Origin: Annona cherimola
Lineage: Eukaryota > Streptophyta > Magnoliopsida > Magnoliales > Annonaceae
Direction: 5' to 3'
Assembly: GCA_030490835.1 (NCBI GenBank)
Contig: CM059977.1
Span: 25,463,335-25,527,334, forward strand
Length of the DNA stretch: 64,000 bases
The position numbers and the translations under genes were made by a program. Of this stretch, positions 47,925-60,770 are shown in pieces. The number at the start of each line of letters is the position of its first letter. Within the stretch, counting starts at the first letter, position 1. The notes below the pieces were generated by a model, which was given only the letters and a program-made list of their open reading frames with translations, made no database searches and had not been told where the DNA came from.

Positions 47925-48140
47925 TTTTTCCGTGCATGTTAAATCTGATGAGGTCCACATTGTCAATCGTGCGAGGAATTTAATCAACATGTAAAGAACC
48001 AAAAATAAAAATTGCAAATGAGACTACCAATCTCGTACTCTGTTAATTATTAGGAGTGAGAATCAGGTAAGGTGATACCGGATGAAGGTCGATACAATCA
48101 AATCTCGCACTCATCTCTACATATTTATATGGGGTCGGGA
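47925..48140. repeat. Diverged arm of the 27-29 kb inverted repeat
   Basis: It shares ordered blocks with 28840-29060: 'tctgatgaggt', 'gtgaggat'-like, 'aaaaattgcaaa', 'gttaattattaggagtg'. It represents one arm only. Confidence 0.55.
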
Positions 48141-48544
48141 CAAGATAACCCAACCCTAATCCGACAACCAGGATTGAAATTTCGGATTAATCTTGGTTTT
48201 GATATTCTAAAAGTAGTTATTTAATCTAAAATATAGCAGGCAACTTTGAAAATTAAATTAGAATATAATTAATCATAAATAATAAAAATCTAAAAAGAAT
48301 AAGGATAAAATAAAAATATTTTTATAATTTTTAATAAATAAATATATGTAAGGCGGGTTGTGCCCATTGAGTAAAGGCATTCTCGATTGCTTTCTGGTAA
48401 GTTTCTTAACTTGTCTCTATTCTGGGTTATGGAGGTATCAATTTAACTCATAAAGACGGAGTTGGATTAGTAAGTAGATTAGATGATATGGAGACTCATC
48501 AGATGCACGGTAATGGTGTTGGGGTTATGATATGGGATCTTGAG

Positions 48545-48812
48545 TTACCTTTTTGACTCTCAATCAATTGTTGGGCAGAGCAGTTGGCATGGAGTTTGGA
48601 GAAACAATTGCCCCCCAGGTTTGAATGTTGTTAGCTGTCTTGTAGGAGTTTATCTCTGTTAGTGTTGGTTCTCCTAGTTTGGGAGCATTTACAGATTCTC
48701 GCATTTGTGGGAAGTAAAAAAAATTCCTTCCAGGATATTGTGAGGGTTATAAAAAGTGTGCTTGATTGTAATATCAATTATTGTAATGTATAAGTATCAA
48801 TAAAAAAAATAG
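48545..48812 (+). mobile_element. SINE copy
   Basis: An A-box-like run (GAGCAGTTGGCATGG), a B-box-like CAGGTTTGAATG 35-40 bp on, and the family tail ATGTATAAGTATCAATAAAAAA. The 5' boundary is approximate. Confidence 0.55.
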
Positions 48813-49113
48813 ACCCGAGAATACAGAGATTGATGATGAACCATGTCGGAAATAGAAAGCCCAAACCTTAGCCATAAACAGGCATTGATATGGAGTAGCG
48901 CGCTCTATGGAGGAGCTGGCCACCGAATGCAAACAGCGATTGGAATTTAACCAAGGCTTACTTTACCAGGAAACGGTTACATATATAGAAAATATGGTGC
49001 ATTTGTAGCAAGCTATGCTCAGTAGCTGAATTATCAAACACGAAAGGATATCACAAAAGTAGTTCACTATTATGCATAGCATATGCTTCATTTCCAACGC
49101 CTAAGATAGTCCC

Positions 49114-50517
49114 CTATTTTGACTTGAGTAAGTCGATGAATCTATTGATGTAGTCCTGATGAAGCTTCTGATCACCAAATACTTGCTTCATTTCCATAGC
49201 TCTATGCCTTAATCTCTCCCCTTCCTCTTCAATCATCGCCCTCCTTAGCGATCGAGCAATCACATCCCTGTGGAATGAACCGTCTGTATTGACTTCTACT
49301 TGTATTGCCAGGCCTTCATCCACCAAATGCCTTGCATCCGACGTCTGACAGTTTGCTAGTGGAAGCACCACCGCGACGTGCCCATGCTGAAGAGTTTCGA
49401 TGATGGAGCTCCACCCAGCATGAAACAGAGATCCACCGATGGCTGGGTGGGCCAAGATCTCCAGCTGTGGCACCCAACCCATGTAGATCATCCCTCTAAC
49501 ACCTATATGCTTCTCGAATTCCGATGGAAGGACACTACTAGCACTGTCATTGGGTGCCCATACAGGTTTCCTGAGTGCCCAGAGAAATGGCAAGCTAGAC
49601 AGCTGAAGACCAAGTGCCATCTCCTGCACTTGATCTTTGCTCAATTTGCATTCGCTCCCGAAGCCGACGAAGACTACTGATTTGGGGGACTTTTCGTCTA
49701 GCCATCTGAAGATATTGGCCCACCTGCGATCATCTCTTTCGCTCTTCTCTGGCTGCAGCGGTGTTGGGGGCAGCAGTCCAATTGGGATGATGGGGCTCTG
49801 GTGCAGCTTCTTCAGGCAAGTCAAGAATCGGCCTTCAAACTCGGTGCAGCTACGAAGCACCATAGCTGCACTCCCTTCCATTGCTAGCAAACAGTGATCC
49901 AAGGATGACAGACCTGTGGCGTTGGGTCTGAACATGCCATCATAGAAGCCGCTGGCCTCGTGAGCCGCCATGGCAACTGATGTTTTGAAGTCCATCCACC
50001 TTGGAGGCTTCGCTAGACTCTCTGCTGATGGCCATGCTTTCATTTGGTCAGCTCCCAAAACACCATCGAATGGCCCCACGAATGCTACCGCTGCGCTAGA
50101 GAAGATGGAGAAGACTAGATGTGGGATGTCGAATTGCTTAGCAACCCGCGACGCCCAACAGGGGAAGAAATCATGGATAATCCAATCTGGACGATTATTG
50201 GCAATGAATTGCTCGAAGGTGGGGAAGGAGAGGTTGAAGGCCTTCTTCAAGTATTGATCGGAGCCCTCCACGATGTCGACGGTGGCCTCGGCACCATCAG
50301 GGAGGCCATCCACCATCGCCAAGGGAAGCTCCACAAAGGTGATGAGATGGGATAGATGGTCTGGGATTTCGGGGAGCCTTTGGATGTTTCTTGGGGTGGT
50401 GATGAAGGAAACTCTAACGCCAGCTTTGGCTAATGCAGTTGAGAGATGAAGGAATGGGATCATGTGACCAAAGGCCAGCCATGGAAGCGTCACCACATGC
50501 ATTATTCCATCAGCCAT
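49114..50517 (-). CDS. UDP-glycosyltransferase, UGT91-like
   Basis: A single-exon family-1 glycosyltransferase of 467 residues, cytosolic by family. The catalytic His is His18 (WLAFGHMIPF) and its Asp partner is Asp116 (IIHDFFPCW). The PSPG donor motif is residues 348-391, from WVPQLEILAHP to PLANCQ. The next-to-last position is Cys where almost all plant UGTs have Asp or Glu that contacts the sugar, so donor preference may be unusual. The HCGWNS core is HAGWSS. UGT91 relatives extend a sugar chain on triterpenoid, steviol or flavonoid glycosides; the substrate here is unknown. The start is the ATG at 50517 (GTTAGCCATGG); the frame continues upstream only to a GTG at 50577. It is the intact paralogue of the broken gene at 35-37 kb. 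Confidence 0.92.
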   Translation of the reverse strand: MADGIMHVVTLPWLAFGHMIPFLHLSTALAKAGVRVSFITTPRNIQRLPEIPDHLSHLITFVELPLAMVDGLPDGAEATVDIVEGSDQYLKKAFNLSFPTFEQFIANNRPDWIIHDFFPCWASRVAKQFDIPHLVFSIFSSAAVAFVGPFDGVLGADQMKAWPSAESLAKPPRWMDFKTSVAMAAHEASGFYDGMFRPNATGLSSLDHCLLAMEGSAAMVLRSCTEFEGRFLTCLKKLHQSPIIPIGLLPPTPLQPEKSERDDRRWANIFRWLDEKSPKSVVFVGFGSECKLSKDQVQEMALGLQLSSLPFLWALRKPVWAPNDSASSVLPSEFEKHIGVRGMIYMGWVPQLEILAHPAIGGSLFHAGWSSIIETLQHGHVAVVLPLANCQTSDARHLVDEGLAIQVEVNTDGSFHRDVIARSLRRAMIEEEGERLRHRAMEMKQVFGDQKLHQDYINRFIDLLKSK

Positions 50518-53140
50518 GGCTAACCAAATCGAGATGATGGGAAGAGCTCGCCTCCTTCGCAGAGCACTTACCTCCACCGGAGTTGCTGGGCAGGAAGTGA
50601 ATGGAGAGGCCTCAAGATGACTCGAACTGGTTGAAACCGAACCCTTTGGAATTTCAATGGGAAATCTTAGGAGCTATCTTGCTAGCCTTTTTTATTCTTT
50701 ATTATAGAATATCATGAAACTTGTGTATTTAAAGGGTACAATAATTTAAGGTTGGTGGTTGAGCTCTAACCTTTTCAATCATACACTTTATTAATTAAGC
50801 CAAATCCGATGCAATATATGGTGTGAATCATGCGGGATTTTGGAAGGAGTATTGAAAAGTGTTTCCCTGTTCGATGCTCCATGAACCTCATGAAATTTCA
50901 CTTGACGTAGGGAAGAGGGGCAAACGAGTTCTGTAGAAGAAGAAAAAGGTTGGGCACCCATCTTACAATAAATCAACAAGATGCCTACAAAAAAATCTTT
51001 GGAATCAAGGCAAGATAATCTCTTATTTCCTTCTTTTTTTAGGCCCAACTCGATCCAAAATGCCCTCCAAATTCATTCCTTGTTTTTTCGATTTTATATT
51101 CTTTTCGTTTATTTATTTTTAAAAATTTTGATTATTATGAGTAGTGAGAAGATTACAACAAGATCCACATGTTTTTTCGTTTTTCTTTTTGTGTTTTTAA
51201 TGGCGTGGTTTTGAAGTGATAAAATTTTGGATAAAAATTTTTAAAGTGAAAGTTTTTTAATTAGAATAAAATGATGTGATGTGATAAGAGTAATGATGAT
51301 AAGTAAAGAAATTAGGTTAAAATAGATAAATTAGTTGTATAAGTTTCGCATAAATGAACAAAAAGTAAGATAATTATATGTAAAGATATGAATAAATAAC
51401 TAAAAAATAGAATAGTTATATACAAAGATGTGAATAAATAACTAAAAATAGAATAGTTATATACAAAGATGTGAATAAATAATTAAAAATATAATAGTTA
51501 TAGAGAATAATGCCAAAATGAACATAATGCTACCGTCATCATCTATATGATATTCAGGCCCGAATGGTTCTATGAGGAGCTCGTTTGCTATTGCTAACCT
51601 GCCTGATTGATAAATGCTTATTCAAGTCGGGGGTCTTGTGACGCCCCCTTTTGCCCATCCAATTCGTTGTTCTGGTGTGTGAAAGGAGCACATTCAAACA
51701 AAAGGAGACAAGATTATGAAAATGTCCTTCGAAAAATATGAAAATCCATATAATTCGGACTACAGGTGTAAATGGGTCCATTTAATATCGGTTGGGCTCA
51801 ACCAAATCCTAATTATATTAAATCCTTTATCCAACTCTGTATATTAGGTCAAGGTGAATCCAACCATAATCTTTTTTTCTCCAATGTACGGTTCGAATTA
51901 AGTTTACTTGATTGGCTATGCCAAAAAATTAACTTCTACCAACCACCCATGGAAGCCCTAATCTTGTTTCCTCCGCCTTTGAAAACCCTAAAAATAATAA
52001 AAATAGAACATGTAACTTTGCAACCCTGCTGTGGTGCACCATGATGTTTTAGAAAAAATTCTAACACTTACATACTAACCATTTTCTTCTCTTTCAAGAA
52101 AAGCCTTCATTTTTATTTTTTTTTAATGAAAGAAAAGCCTTCATTCTTGATAGTTGATACAGTTTTAAAATCTAAATTAGATCTCAAATTTATTCGTATG
52201 GCATCCATCCACTCATTTAATTAAGAACCTAGCATAGAGAATGAGTTTAGCTTGTAAGCTTATAAATACCACCATGCGTCGCAATTAATCTATTTCTCCA
52301 TAGGTAAATGTATTTTTGGTTTTTTTCACTTCTATCTAGGAAGCAAATGGAGGGAATTGACAACATTTTTGCATCTTTTTAAAAATTTTCTTCTTCATCC
52401 TCTTCATAGGAGAGAAATGGCTTAGCTCATAATAATATACTCATGTCGGCTTTCATATCAAAATTTGATGCAGGGTGCTTCCGCCAAAAAATTTTATAGA
52501 CATTAACAACTTATTTTACATTTCTCTTCTTGGGGAGGACAACATCTAGGCTTCATCTGATGTGTATGTTAGCTTCACTGCAAAAACTAACAAGATAAAT
52601 GTTAAATTCATCATATGAAGACAAAAATGACAATATTCGAGAGAATAATAATGTTATCTTTACCATTAAGCCATGAAAATCATCTGAATGGCTTGTACTT
52701 GCTTCAATTTGGTAGAATTCCAATATCAAACTCGACAAGAGAATGTGCAATTCTCTCACACAGATAATCCCTGGTTGCAGAAAAAATGAGATCAACCAAC
52801 TGCTGATCTGACGATTTCAAATCCATTAAGAAATGACAAGGAAGCTTCTCTGCCCAATTAAGTAAAATGATGATGGCTGGGAGGGCGCCATCGTATCTGA
52901 TATTTGAGAGAAACAGCAAAAACACTATAGGCAATCATCTTCTCATTCAACAAATTTCCGCTATAATTCTCTACTGTTTAGAGGGTTCTCCCCTGCTTTT
53001 CACTCCCATCCTCTTTATTTATTTATTACATGCTTACAAATGGAGGCCGAGCTCCGACGGGAATCGATCTAGGAAACACCACACGCAACTGAGTGTATGT
53101 GCTGGTAATACTCTCATCCTCTTTGTATGCCACAATTAGT
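50518..53140. other. Flanks of the third UGT and of the PPR gene
   Basis: 50530-51170 and 51540-51700 match the flank of the frameshifted UGT. The empty hAT and foldback sites are at about 50975 and 51011. A decayed inverted Tourist-like MITE lies at about 51215-51520 and contains a roughly 43-bp tandem repeat (x3) at 51380-51500. From 51.8 to 53.1 kb no gene is supported; minus-strand frames at 52553-52934 might belong to a 3' UTR of the PPR gene. Confidence 0.5.
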
Positions 53141-55018
53141 TCAAAATTCAAGAGATAGACTGTTAGCAGTTCCCTTGCACACAGAATTGAATACCAACTT
53201 CCACCCAATGTAAGAAACCAAATATCCGTCTTCAAGCATCCAGTTCAAGTACTTGCGTGATTCCTCAAACCTCCCACAATTAGACCACCCATTGATGATG
53301 GCTCTGTACATGGCACTGCTCACTTGAGCATTGCCCTCTATCATTTCTTGGAAAATTGAAACTGCCTCGTCGACATTCCTATGCTCACAGAATCCACTAA
53401 TGACAATAGTATATGTAAAGACATCGGGCCTGCTGCACTTCCCATCTTTCATCCTCTTGAACAAGGTTATTGCTTCATCCATTCTCCCTTCTTTCCAATA
53501 ACAACCAAGAATACAATTACAAATCCCAGCATCAGGCACAAACCCATCATTCTCAATTGCACTCAAAATCTCTAGAGCATCACCAATTCGGGCCAATTCG
53601 CATAACCCTCTGACAACAGCATCCACAATCCCCGCTGCTGATACGAATCCTTTCCTTCTCTGTACATGGTAGAACCTGACAGCGTCATCAGCTCTTCCTG
53701 CCCGAAAGAGGGCCTTAATAAATGATCGAAACACACAAACCTCTGGCACTGTTCTCTTCCTCATCATCTTTCTCAACAGCAACTCTGCCTCAGTAACTTT
53801 TCCCACGCTACAGAGCGACCTACAATATGCTTCATAAGCCATCACCTCAGGAACTGCTTCTCGGAGATCCAGCTGAAAGATGGCCCGCCTCCTTGCTTTC
53901 AAATTCAATACAGGAGATTGCTTGCTACTTCTCCTTGTTATCAATCTTTGCACCAACTTCTCAGCTTCTCGAAATTTGCCGGTCTTGCAGAGCCCGTAAA
54001 TAAAACTCCCATAGATGCAAATATCCAATTTGCATTTCCTGCGAATCAATTTCTGGAGGATCAAATCTGCCTCCAGCAAATCCCCATTCCTGCAGAGAGC
54101 TTGGAACAGTGCAATGCAGGTAAGATCGTCCAACTCGAAACCCACCTCTTCTATTCGCTGAAACACCTCAATAGCCAAATGACAAGCACCTGTTCTGCAA
54201 AGAGCCCCAACCAAAGCAACATAGCTCTGTCGCTTCAGTTCCCAACGTCCCATCAGCACTCTCCTACAAACGTTCTCAATTTCAACGCCATCGCCTAATC
54301 TAGAAACATGGATGATGAAATCAGAAGCATTAAATCCACTGAAGTTGGAGCCGCAAACGTCAGCCCAAACGGATTCTACATCAGCAAATCCGCCGTCTTT
54401 CACCAAGCGATGAAACACCAAGCTGTAGAGGAAGAAATCTGGAACGTTTCCTCTTTTCTTGAGATGGGTGAGAACGTCTTTAGCCCGCGTGAGTTTTTTC
54501 AGACGGCAGAGACCGTCCACGACGTGAATTGCAGTGGAGGAATCCAAGAGATGGGTATTACCCAAAATCGAATCTAGAGACGACAGGAGCTTGAGATTTC
54601 GTGTGTCCTTGGAGAGGCCACGAATTAAACAAGTGAAATCCGTCAAGAAAGAGAGAAGGGTGGTGGGGTTTTTCAGTGGAGGTGAAGGTGATGGCGGTCG
54701 AATCAGATTCCGAGCTGCTTGGCTGACGCCGGTGCGTAGGAGGAGGGTTGAAAATGGTGGGAAATGATGAAACGGGAGCTGTTTGATTTCATACCAGCAT
54801 CGCATGTAATGTAGTCCTATTCGCATTCCATGCCCAAAGATATTCCCACATGAACCAACACGCCAGCGCCCAGCAGCAACATTAACCGCTAGAAAATTGA
54901 AATACGAAGAAAACCCTCCCATCAGAAAGGGGACACGATCAATTGCGACCGGACTAAAACGCATTTTGTTATTTTTATTTTTATTTTTGTTTTCTTTTTG
55001 AGCTGCTTGGTCTCTCAT
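53141..55018 (-). CDS. P-class PPR protein
   Basis: A single-exon pentatricopeptide repeat protein of up to 625 residues, with no intron, as is typical of the family. About ten P-type motifs of 35 residues run from roughly residue 161 to 602; clear ones begin STAIHVVDGLCRLKKL, SYVALVGALCRTGACH, CIYGSFIYGLCKTGKF, AYEAYCRSLCSVGKVT, GICNCILGCYWKEGRM and VFTYTIVISGFCEHRN. No E, DYW or SMR domain follows, so a role in RNA stability, splicing or translation in an organelle is more likely than C-to-U editing by its own deaminase. The N-terminus (residues 65-110) is rich in Arg, Ser and hydrophobic residues, compatible with a mitochondrial or plastid presequence. In-frame ATGs occur at residues 1, 19, 33, 65 and 72; the low-complexity KNKNKNNK start suggests the true one may be internal. 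Confidence 0.88.
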   Translation of the reverse strand: MRDQAAQKENKNKNKNNKMRFSPVAIDRVPFLMGGFSSYFNFLAVNVAAGRWRVGSCGNIFGHGMRIGLHYMRCWYEIKQLPFHHFPPFSTLLLRTGVSQAARNLIRPPSPSPPLKNPTTLLSFLTDFTCLIRGLSKDTRNLKLLSSLDSILGNTHLLDSSTAIHVVDGLCRLKKLTRAKDVLTHLKKRGNVPDFFLYSLVFHRLVKDGGFADVESVWADVCGSNFSGFNASDFIIHVSRLGDGVEIENVCRRVLMGRWELKRQSYVALVGALCRTGACHLAIEVFQRIEEVGFELDDLTCIALFQALCRNGDLLEADLILQKLIRRKCKLDICIYGSFIYGLCKTGKFREAEKLVQRLITRRSSKQSPVLNLKARRRAIFQLDLREAVPEVMAYEAYCRSLCSVGKVTEAELLLRKMMRKRTVPEVCVFRSFIKALFRAGRADDAVRFYHVQRRKGFVSAAGIVDAVVRGLCELARIGDALEILSAIENDGFVPDAGICNCILGCYWKEGRMDEAITLFKRMKDGKCSRPDVFTYTIVISGFCEHRNVDEAVSIFQEMIEGNAQVSSAMYRAIINGWSNCGRFEESRKYLNWMLEDGYLVSYIGWKLVFNSVCKGTANSLSLEF

Positions 55019-55119
55019 GAGTATCAGTTTGTGGAGTATTGATTTTCCCCATTACTATCAATAGGCTAGCCTAGTTCTACACGGGGATTTCAACAGAAAG
55101 CACAATCTGGCTAGGCAGA

Positions 55120-55530
55120 TAATACGAAGGGAGGGGCGAGTTAAGTTGAATGTGGATGCAGGGTGTTTGTGGTTTGCCATGTAATGGGCTTTAGAGCTGT
55201 TCTTCGAGGCTCTGATGAGGGCTTTATGTATGCTATGTGCCGGAAGATGTCGGGTTTAGCTAACCCTCTTTGGATGGAATGGAAAGCCATCCTTTTGGGA
55301 ATCAGAAGGCTAAAAGACATGGGCATTAGAGGGATGAAAAAAGAGAATGATTTGATGGTAATTATAAATTAGCTGAATGGTCAGGGATACTCTTTATCCA
55401 GTTTAGAGCTCCTAATTGAAGAGATCAAGTTTTGAATCTTGCTTGGATCAGACAAAGTTATTCACATGTGCTCAGAAGTGGGAACCAGTTTGGCTCACCT
55501 GCTTTTTAAACTTGCATTGTCAATTCAAAG
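55120..55530 (+). mobile_element. RNase H remnant of a non-LTR retrotransposon
   Basis: Translated pieces in shifting frames match the plant RVT_3-type RNase H domain: RVKLNVDAG, then GFRAVLRGSDEGF, WKAILLGIRRLKDMGI, ENDLMVIIN, and finally HVLRSGNQF (compare hVxREgNxxAD). Frameshifts and stops make it a dead fragment, probably of a LINE. Confidence 0.7.
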
Positions 55531-57662
55531 GGAGGGCTGTTCCTGGTTGGGGACCCATTGAATCGTATTAAGGATCATCTCTGTATGAATCCTCTTCAAA
55601 AATCGAATGGAGTGATTGCTCTGGTTTTCCTCATTTTTTCAACCCCTTGTTGACGTCTAAAAAACTAGTTGGGAGTTGTGTATATATGTTTTAGATTTTT
55701 AAATAGGAAAATTTTAATAAATTTTTCGGATAATTTTTTAAAATTAAAAAACACATCTAGGTCTTCAAAAATAACGAAACTTGATTTATAAATTAAACTC
55801 GCTTAATTAATAGATTTATATAAAAAAAATTTGTTTTGGCCCTATCGCTAATGGCCTCGCTTGTGACCTGCGCGCAAATGATCATTTGGCTTAGAAATAG
55901 AGCTTCTATAGAAATGCGGTTGTAAAAAGCTCTAAAGTTTTTGTCCTTTAAATTTAATACGTACGTTTCATAATATTTTTATGTTTGACCTTAAAATTAA
56001 AGGTGCTTCTGGGCATTAAATTACCAAAAAGGACAGCAAAATAATTTTAAATTTGAACATTTTAATAAGAAAAATATTTCTTGTATATCCTAGAGTAAAT
56101 AAATTACTGTCGAAATAATTTATCACTTTTTACTATGATATATTTATTTTAATAATATATTTTAAAGAATTAAAATGAAAAATAGGTCCAAAATCCTTTT
56201 TTGTAAATATGATGAATATTTTGTTTACAGTAATTTTATTTCATATTATTTTAATTTATAGACGACTTATAGCTACGACATACCTTTTTACACAAGGTGG
56301 TCAATATTCTTCCAATATTTAGTACGTTAGAAGTTACCTATTTAAATTTTCGATTAAAAAAATATTTATTCCATCTCTACCAACCATTAAAAGTGTTTAA
56401 CATTCAAGATAACATACATTAAAATAATGTAAAATATTTAACAAATTCTGAATTTTTTTAAAAATGTTAAATCATGTTAAAGTTTTATATCATGACTTTA
56501 AATTTACCGGTCAAAGCAATTGATCGAATTTTTATTTGATCTAAATTGATAGTATAATATGTATAATTATGGCCGCGACGCCGCTGGCATCATGGTACCT
56601 CCAAGGGTTCTAAAGTACCGACGCAGGTTTGAATATTCCTAATGCTGTAGAAAACAGATGCTCTTAAAAATATTATTATTGCAAAAACTTATAAAAATAA
56701 TATTACTATAAAAATAATACACCCAAACTATTTTTTAAAAAAATATACCAAAATTAATTTTGACACCCTCACTTTTCAACTTATAAGCTCTCACATATAA
56801 TACTAACATTATCCACATATCACTCCCACATTACCTCTCTCACTCTAATCAAATTACAATTCACACCATCCAAACATACACACTACTCTCACAAGCTCTT
56901 ACAATTAGGTGTGTAAATAGGATTAGTTTCAGTCCGAACATGCTGGGCTTGATATTTTGAAAAAAATAAATTATATAATTTGATTTATACTTACCCGATT
57001 TCAAAAGTGGGTTGGTTTAAGTTGGATGTGGGTTGGTTTAAGTTGGATGATTATCGACTTGACTTGACAAGATTTCATATATTAGTGTAAAGTATAAAAA
57101 TTTATTAACAAATAGTCTTATATTAGCACCAGGTATACAGGAATTAACTAGATATTATTAATTTAAAATAAAATTATTTAGCAATTATATCATTGTATAA
57201 ACCATAAATTAGAAAATATTCCTATAAAAAGAATTATTTTTTATTCTTTCGAATAAATTTATATTTTAAAATAGATTTAATTAAGTAAAATATTTTTAAA
57301 TATTATACATTTATTAATCTGATTTCTAACTCGAACCAAATCGATTTTTATAGAGTTAAAATAGAGATGTGATGTGTGAAAAATAAGATTAAAAATAGAA
57401 TTGAATTGAAATTTTATAAAGCTGAGTTGTAAGCATGAACCAATTTGCGCCCTTACTTACCATCAACTCACGCACACCGCCAATTCCTCAAAGCGAAGGA
57501 GCTGCTCTGCTTTTGCAAGCATGCTTCACCGACCTCGCATTGATAGATTCGGAGTCCGCAGCCGTATATTTTGAAATTTCCAGCCAAGGCAGCCGTAAAT
57601 TTGGAAGATTTCATGCAAGCTTTGGCGGTGATTTTCCATCTGGAAAAATCCAGATTATTAGA
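55531..57662. other. Intergenic AT-rich DNA
   Basis: A foldback-family half arm is at about 55680-55850. No gene is supported. The 89-codon ATG frame at 57435-57704 has no recognisable domain. Confidence 0.4.
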
Positions 57663-57775
57663 GAGGCGGTTGATGATATCAGTCTCCTTGATTTTACCCC
57701 CTGATGGCTGATGACATTAGTTTTCTTGATTTTACCCCATAGTGGTTGATGATATTAATCTTTTTGATTTTCATA
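57663..57775. repeat. Short tandem repeat, about 40 bp x 3
   Basis: Three diverged copies of a unit like GGTTGATGATATCAGTCTCC followed by TTGATTTTACCCC. Confidence 0.7.
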
Positions 57776-59925
57776 TGAGTGTCCATCAAGTTATAAATTA
57801 GAAAATATTCTTAGGTGTATGTTTGAATATTAATGTCTCAGGGCCTAATTATAATATTAATTGAAAAAAATTATAAAATGCCTAATGAAAAATATGTATT
57901 GTTATGCATCTATTGCACACGATTGGAACAGTGGCTGGGACTGTTCTGCCGCACGTATCTCCTCTCAAGTCTTACCATAAAAAAAAAATACAAAAAAGAA
58001 GGGTCTTTCCCACGAACCCACGTTTTATTTGCCCGTCCTCCCCCTGAGTGGCATCCAGGAATCTACTTCCACATCTATTTAAGATTTCTCATTGAACGTA
58101 TCTTTGAAAATTTTTTAATACATATGATTTGAAAAGTTTAGTAAAAATAAGATACTATTACTAATGTGGTAATACACAATTTTAAATAAAAATTTGATTG
58201 GTATCTAACGAAAGAATGTATTTTGAAAGTCAATAGTGATTAATAGATAAGCAACATGACCTTAGACAATTAAATTGCAAAGAACAACAGTTTAGGTCTG
58301 TTTTGTCTATTAAAGGATAAAATCATGCAAAAGCGCGAATTTCATGCTTAATCGAATTGTGATTTCTTGGGATTTCATATCTTGGTCTTCAATTTCGGCC
58401 AATCACTTATCAAATTGCGTTTCTCTAAACAAAAAGCATAATTAGTCTCCAAATGCTAAGAATGTAATTTTTGGTCGAATTGTGAGATGGTGTAATAACT
58501 GCGTCATAATAGCATAAGTATATTTTAAGTTATAGTAAAACTATATAGGATTATTTATAATTTCTAAAACCATGTAAATATATTTACAATTATACTCAAA
58601 CTAAGTAAATATATTTGTAAATTATTCATCAAATTATTAAGCTCTGAAGCCAAATTATTATGCTCAAACTAATAGAAGCTCTACTATGACAATGATTAAT
58701 AAAATCATTATAAGGAAAATGTACCTGAGACAATCTGACACCTTCAATTTACAACTTCTACACATGAGCTCCTCTTTTACAATGTTTCATACTTCTGCGC
58801 ACTACTCATATTATACCTTCGCTTGCACTCTCTCCAGAACTAATTCTCACGCTCCCAATTCAACTTCAGGACCCCATTCACAACTCACGCATATCAGCCG
58901 CTTCGTTGCTCGCATCACTTCAGCTTACAACACAAATAGCTAGCTGCCCTTTATATAGGCACATGAAGTCGATGCTTAACCAATATACAATTAATGATGC
59001 ATTTATGATTGAACTTCTACCGTGCTCTTTTTAATTAATTTTTATTGAAATTTATGCCACACGACAACTAATATTACAATCAATTATATTTATAACTTTC
59101 ACAACATCCCCGTACTAAGGGAAATTTGTATGCAATATAGAAGGACCTTATTTTTTAAAAATTCTATCTCACTCTATTTTTTTTTATACCTGGTCAAAAC
59201 AAGTTTGGTTTGATTCTCACTTTTTTTAATAGGTCTCAAAGCACACTTCAATTTCATCTTGGGTTGCTATTAGAATGGCAAGTCAAGCAAAAAATGTGAG
59301 TCAAGTAGAATAATTTTAAAAATTTATACACCTAATTAAACACAATGACACATCTATATTGATTTTAAATATTATATGCTTCAATATTTTGCTAATTAAT
59401 AAAAGAAAACATCATTAATAAAAAAATGAGTAAATATAGTGTAACTTTATTAAAATAGGTTAATAAAATATATCTCATTCAGAATGAATTTGACACTTCT
59501 AGAAATATTCTAATAAAATAATAGTATTTTCTTCTAGTGTAAACTACAATTATGGGTAAAAGTTATATGTATAAATGCAAATGCTTCATATTAATTTTTA
59601 TATTTTTGATATGGTCAATCATAAATAATGTGAAGATTATACGCAAAATGAGAAGGACATTTATAAATATGCTTGTCGTTTTTAATAAATATATGCGGGG
59701 CTGAGTGGGATTATTTGAGATGGGACATGGTTAACAAATCTTGACCTTATTTTTGAATTCCGGATAACTTTTTTCACTCATCCTTATACCTAGTTATAAA
59801 ATTGTTGATTGTACTTAATCAAAAGTAGGTTAGGTCAAGGGAGGGACCTACACCAATTCACACCCATACGAGTTGCATATGAGGTGGCAATTGATTTCTT
59901 GATGAAGATATTTTGCCAAACTTTT
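57776..59925. other. Intergenic AT-rich DNA with a SINE tail
   Basis: No gene. 59035-59140, read on the minus strand, ends like the SINE tails elsewhere (TTGATTGTAATATTAGTTGTC ... CAATAAAAATT), so a 3' SINE fragment is likely. Confidence 0.4.
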
Positions 59926-59929
59926 AGTA

Positions 59930-60479
59930 ATATTTTAAAAATGTTAAGTTAAAACTTTTCAATCTAAAACTTTTTTCTCTTCATAACTATCCTATTTTTT
60001 AATCATGTCTTCATATTTTCCTATACAACTATTCTACTTTTCAATCATTTCTACACAATTATCTACACAACTAATCTATCTATTTAACTTTACCATCTTT
60101 ACCTATCATCATTACTCCTACAATATCACATCATTTTACGACTATTACTCTACAAAACTTTCATCAAAAGTTTTATCTATTCCTAAACACGCCCTAAGCA
60201 CAAGTTGTTGGAAAGAGCATGGTTAGCTATATATATAAATTTTTAATATAAGACTTTTTACTGCCCACAACTATTTTATTTTTAATCATTTTTTCATATC
60301 TTCTTATACAATTATCTTACTTTTTAATTATTTCTACACAACTATCATACAATTAACCATCTCTTTTAACCTTATTCTCTTTACTCATCATCATTTCTTT
60401 ATAATATCACATCATTTCTCCTATTATTTTACACTAAAAACTTTTCATGCAAAAATTTTATCACTTCTCAAACACACCC
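59930..60479. mobile_element. Two adjacent decayed Tourist-like MITEs
   Basis: The first (to 60194, ending CTAAACACGCCC with TAA after it) and the second (about 60238-60479, ending CAAACACACCC) have the interior of the 27.7-kb MITE in the same orientation. Their left ends are eroded. Confidence 0.6.
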
Positions 60480-60588
60480 TCATGATTGGGTGGAGTTGAT
60501 GATAAACTCTCATAAATAAACCTTAAATTTTTAAGAAACAACTTCCTTTATCTGATTTTCAAATTTCAAAAATATATGTTTGTATGTA

Positions 60589-60770
60589 ACGGATATAGGC
60601 CTAGACGCAATAGATCAGGCCCTTTTATATATCTTTGTACGTACAAATATACTTCTAGAGGCAATAGATCAGGCCCTTTTATATATCTTTGTATGTAGAA
60701 ATATACTTCTAGATGCAATAGATCAGTCCCTTTTAGTTGTGTTTGTATGTACGGATATACGCTCCTCGTA
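60589..60770. repeat. 54-bp tandem repeat x 3
   Basis: The motif CTAGANGCAATAGATCAGNCC recurs at 60601, 60655 and 60709, exactly 54 bp apart. The same unit appears again at 63959 at the window's end. Confidence 0.9.

Noticed and set aside
50518..50577. Earlier start of the third UGT
   Set aside because: The frame extension begins with GTG; the ATG at 50517 matches the starts of the paralogues.
57435..57704. Small gene of 89 codons
   Set aside because: It has no family resemblance, no splice or neighbour support, and its end runs into a short tandem repeat.
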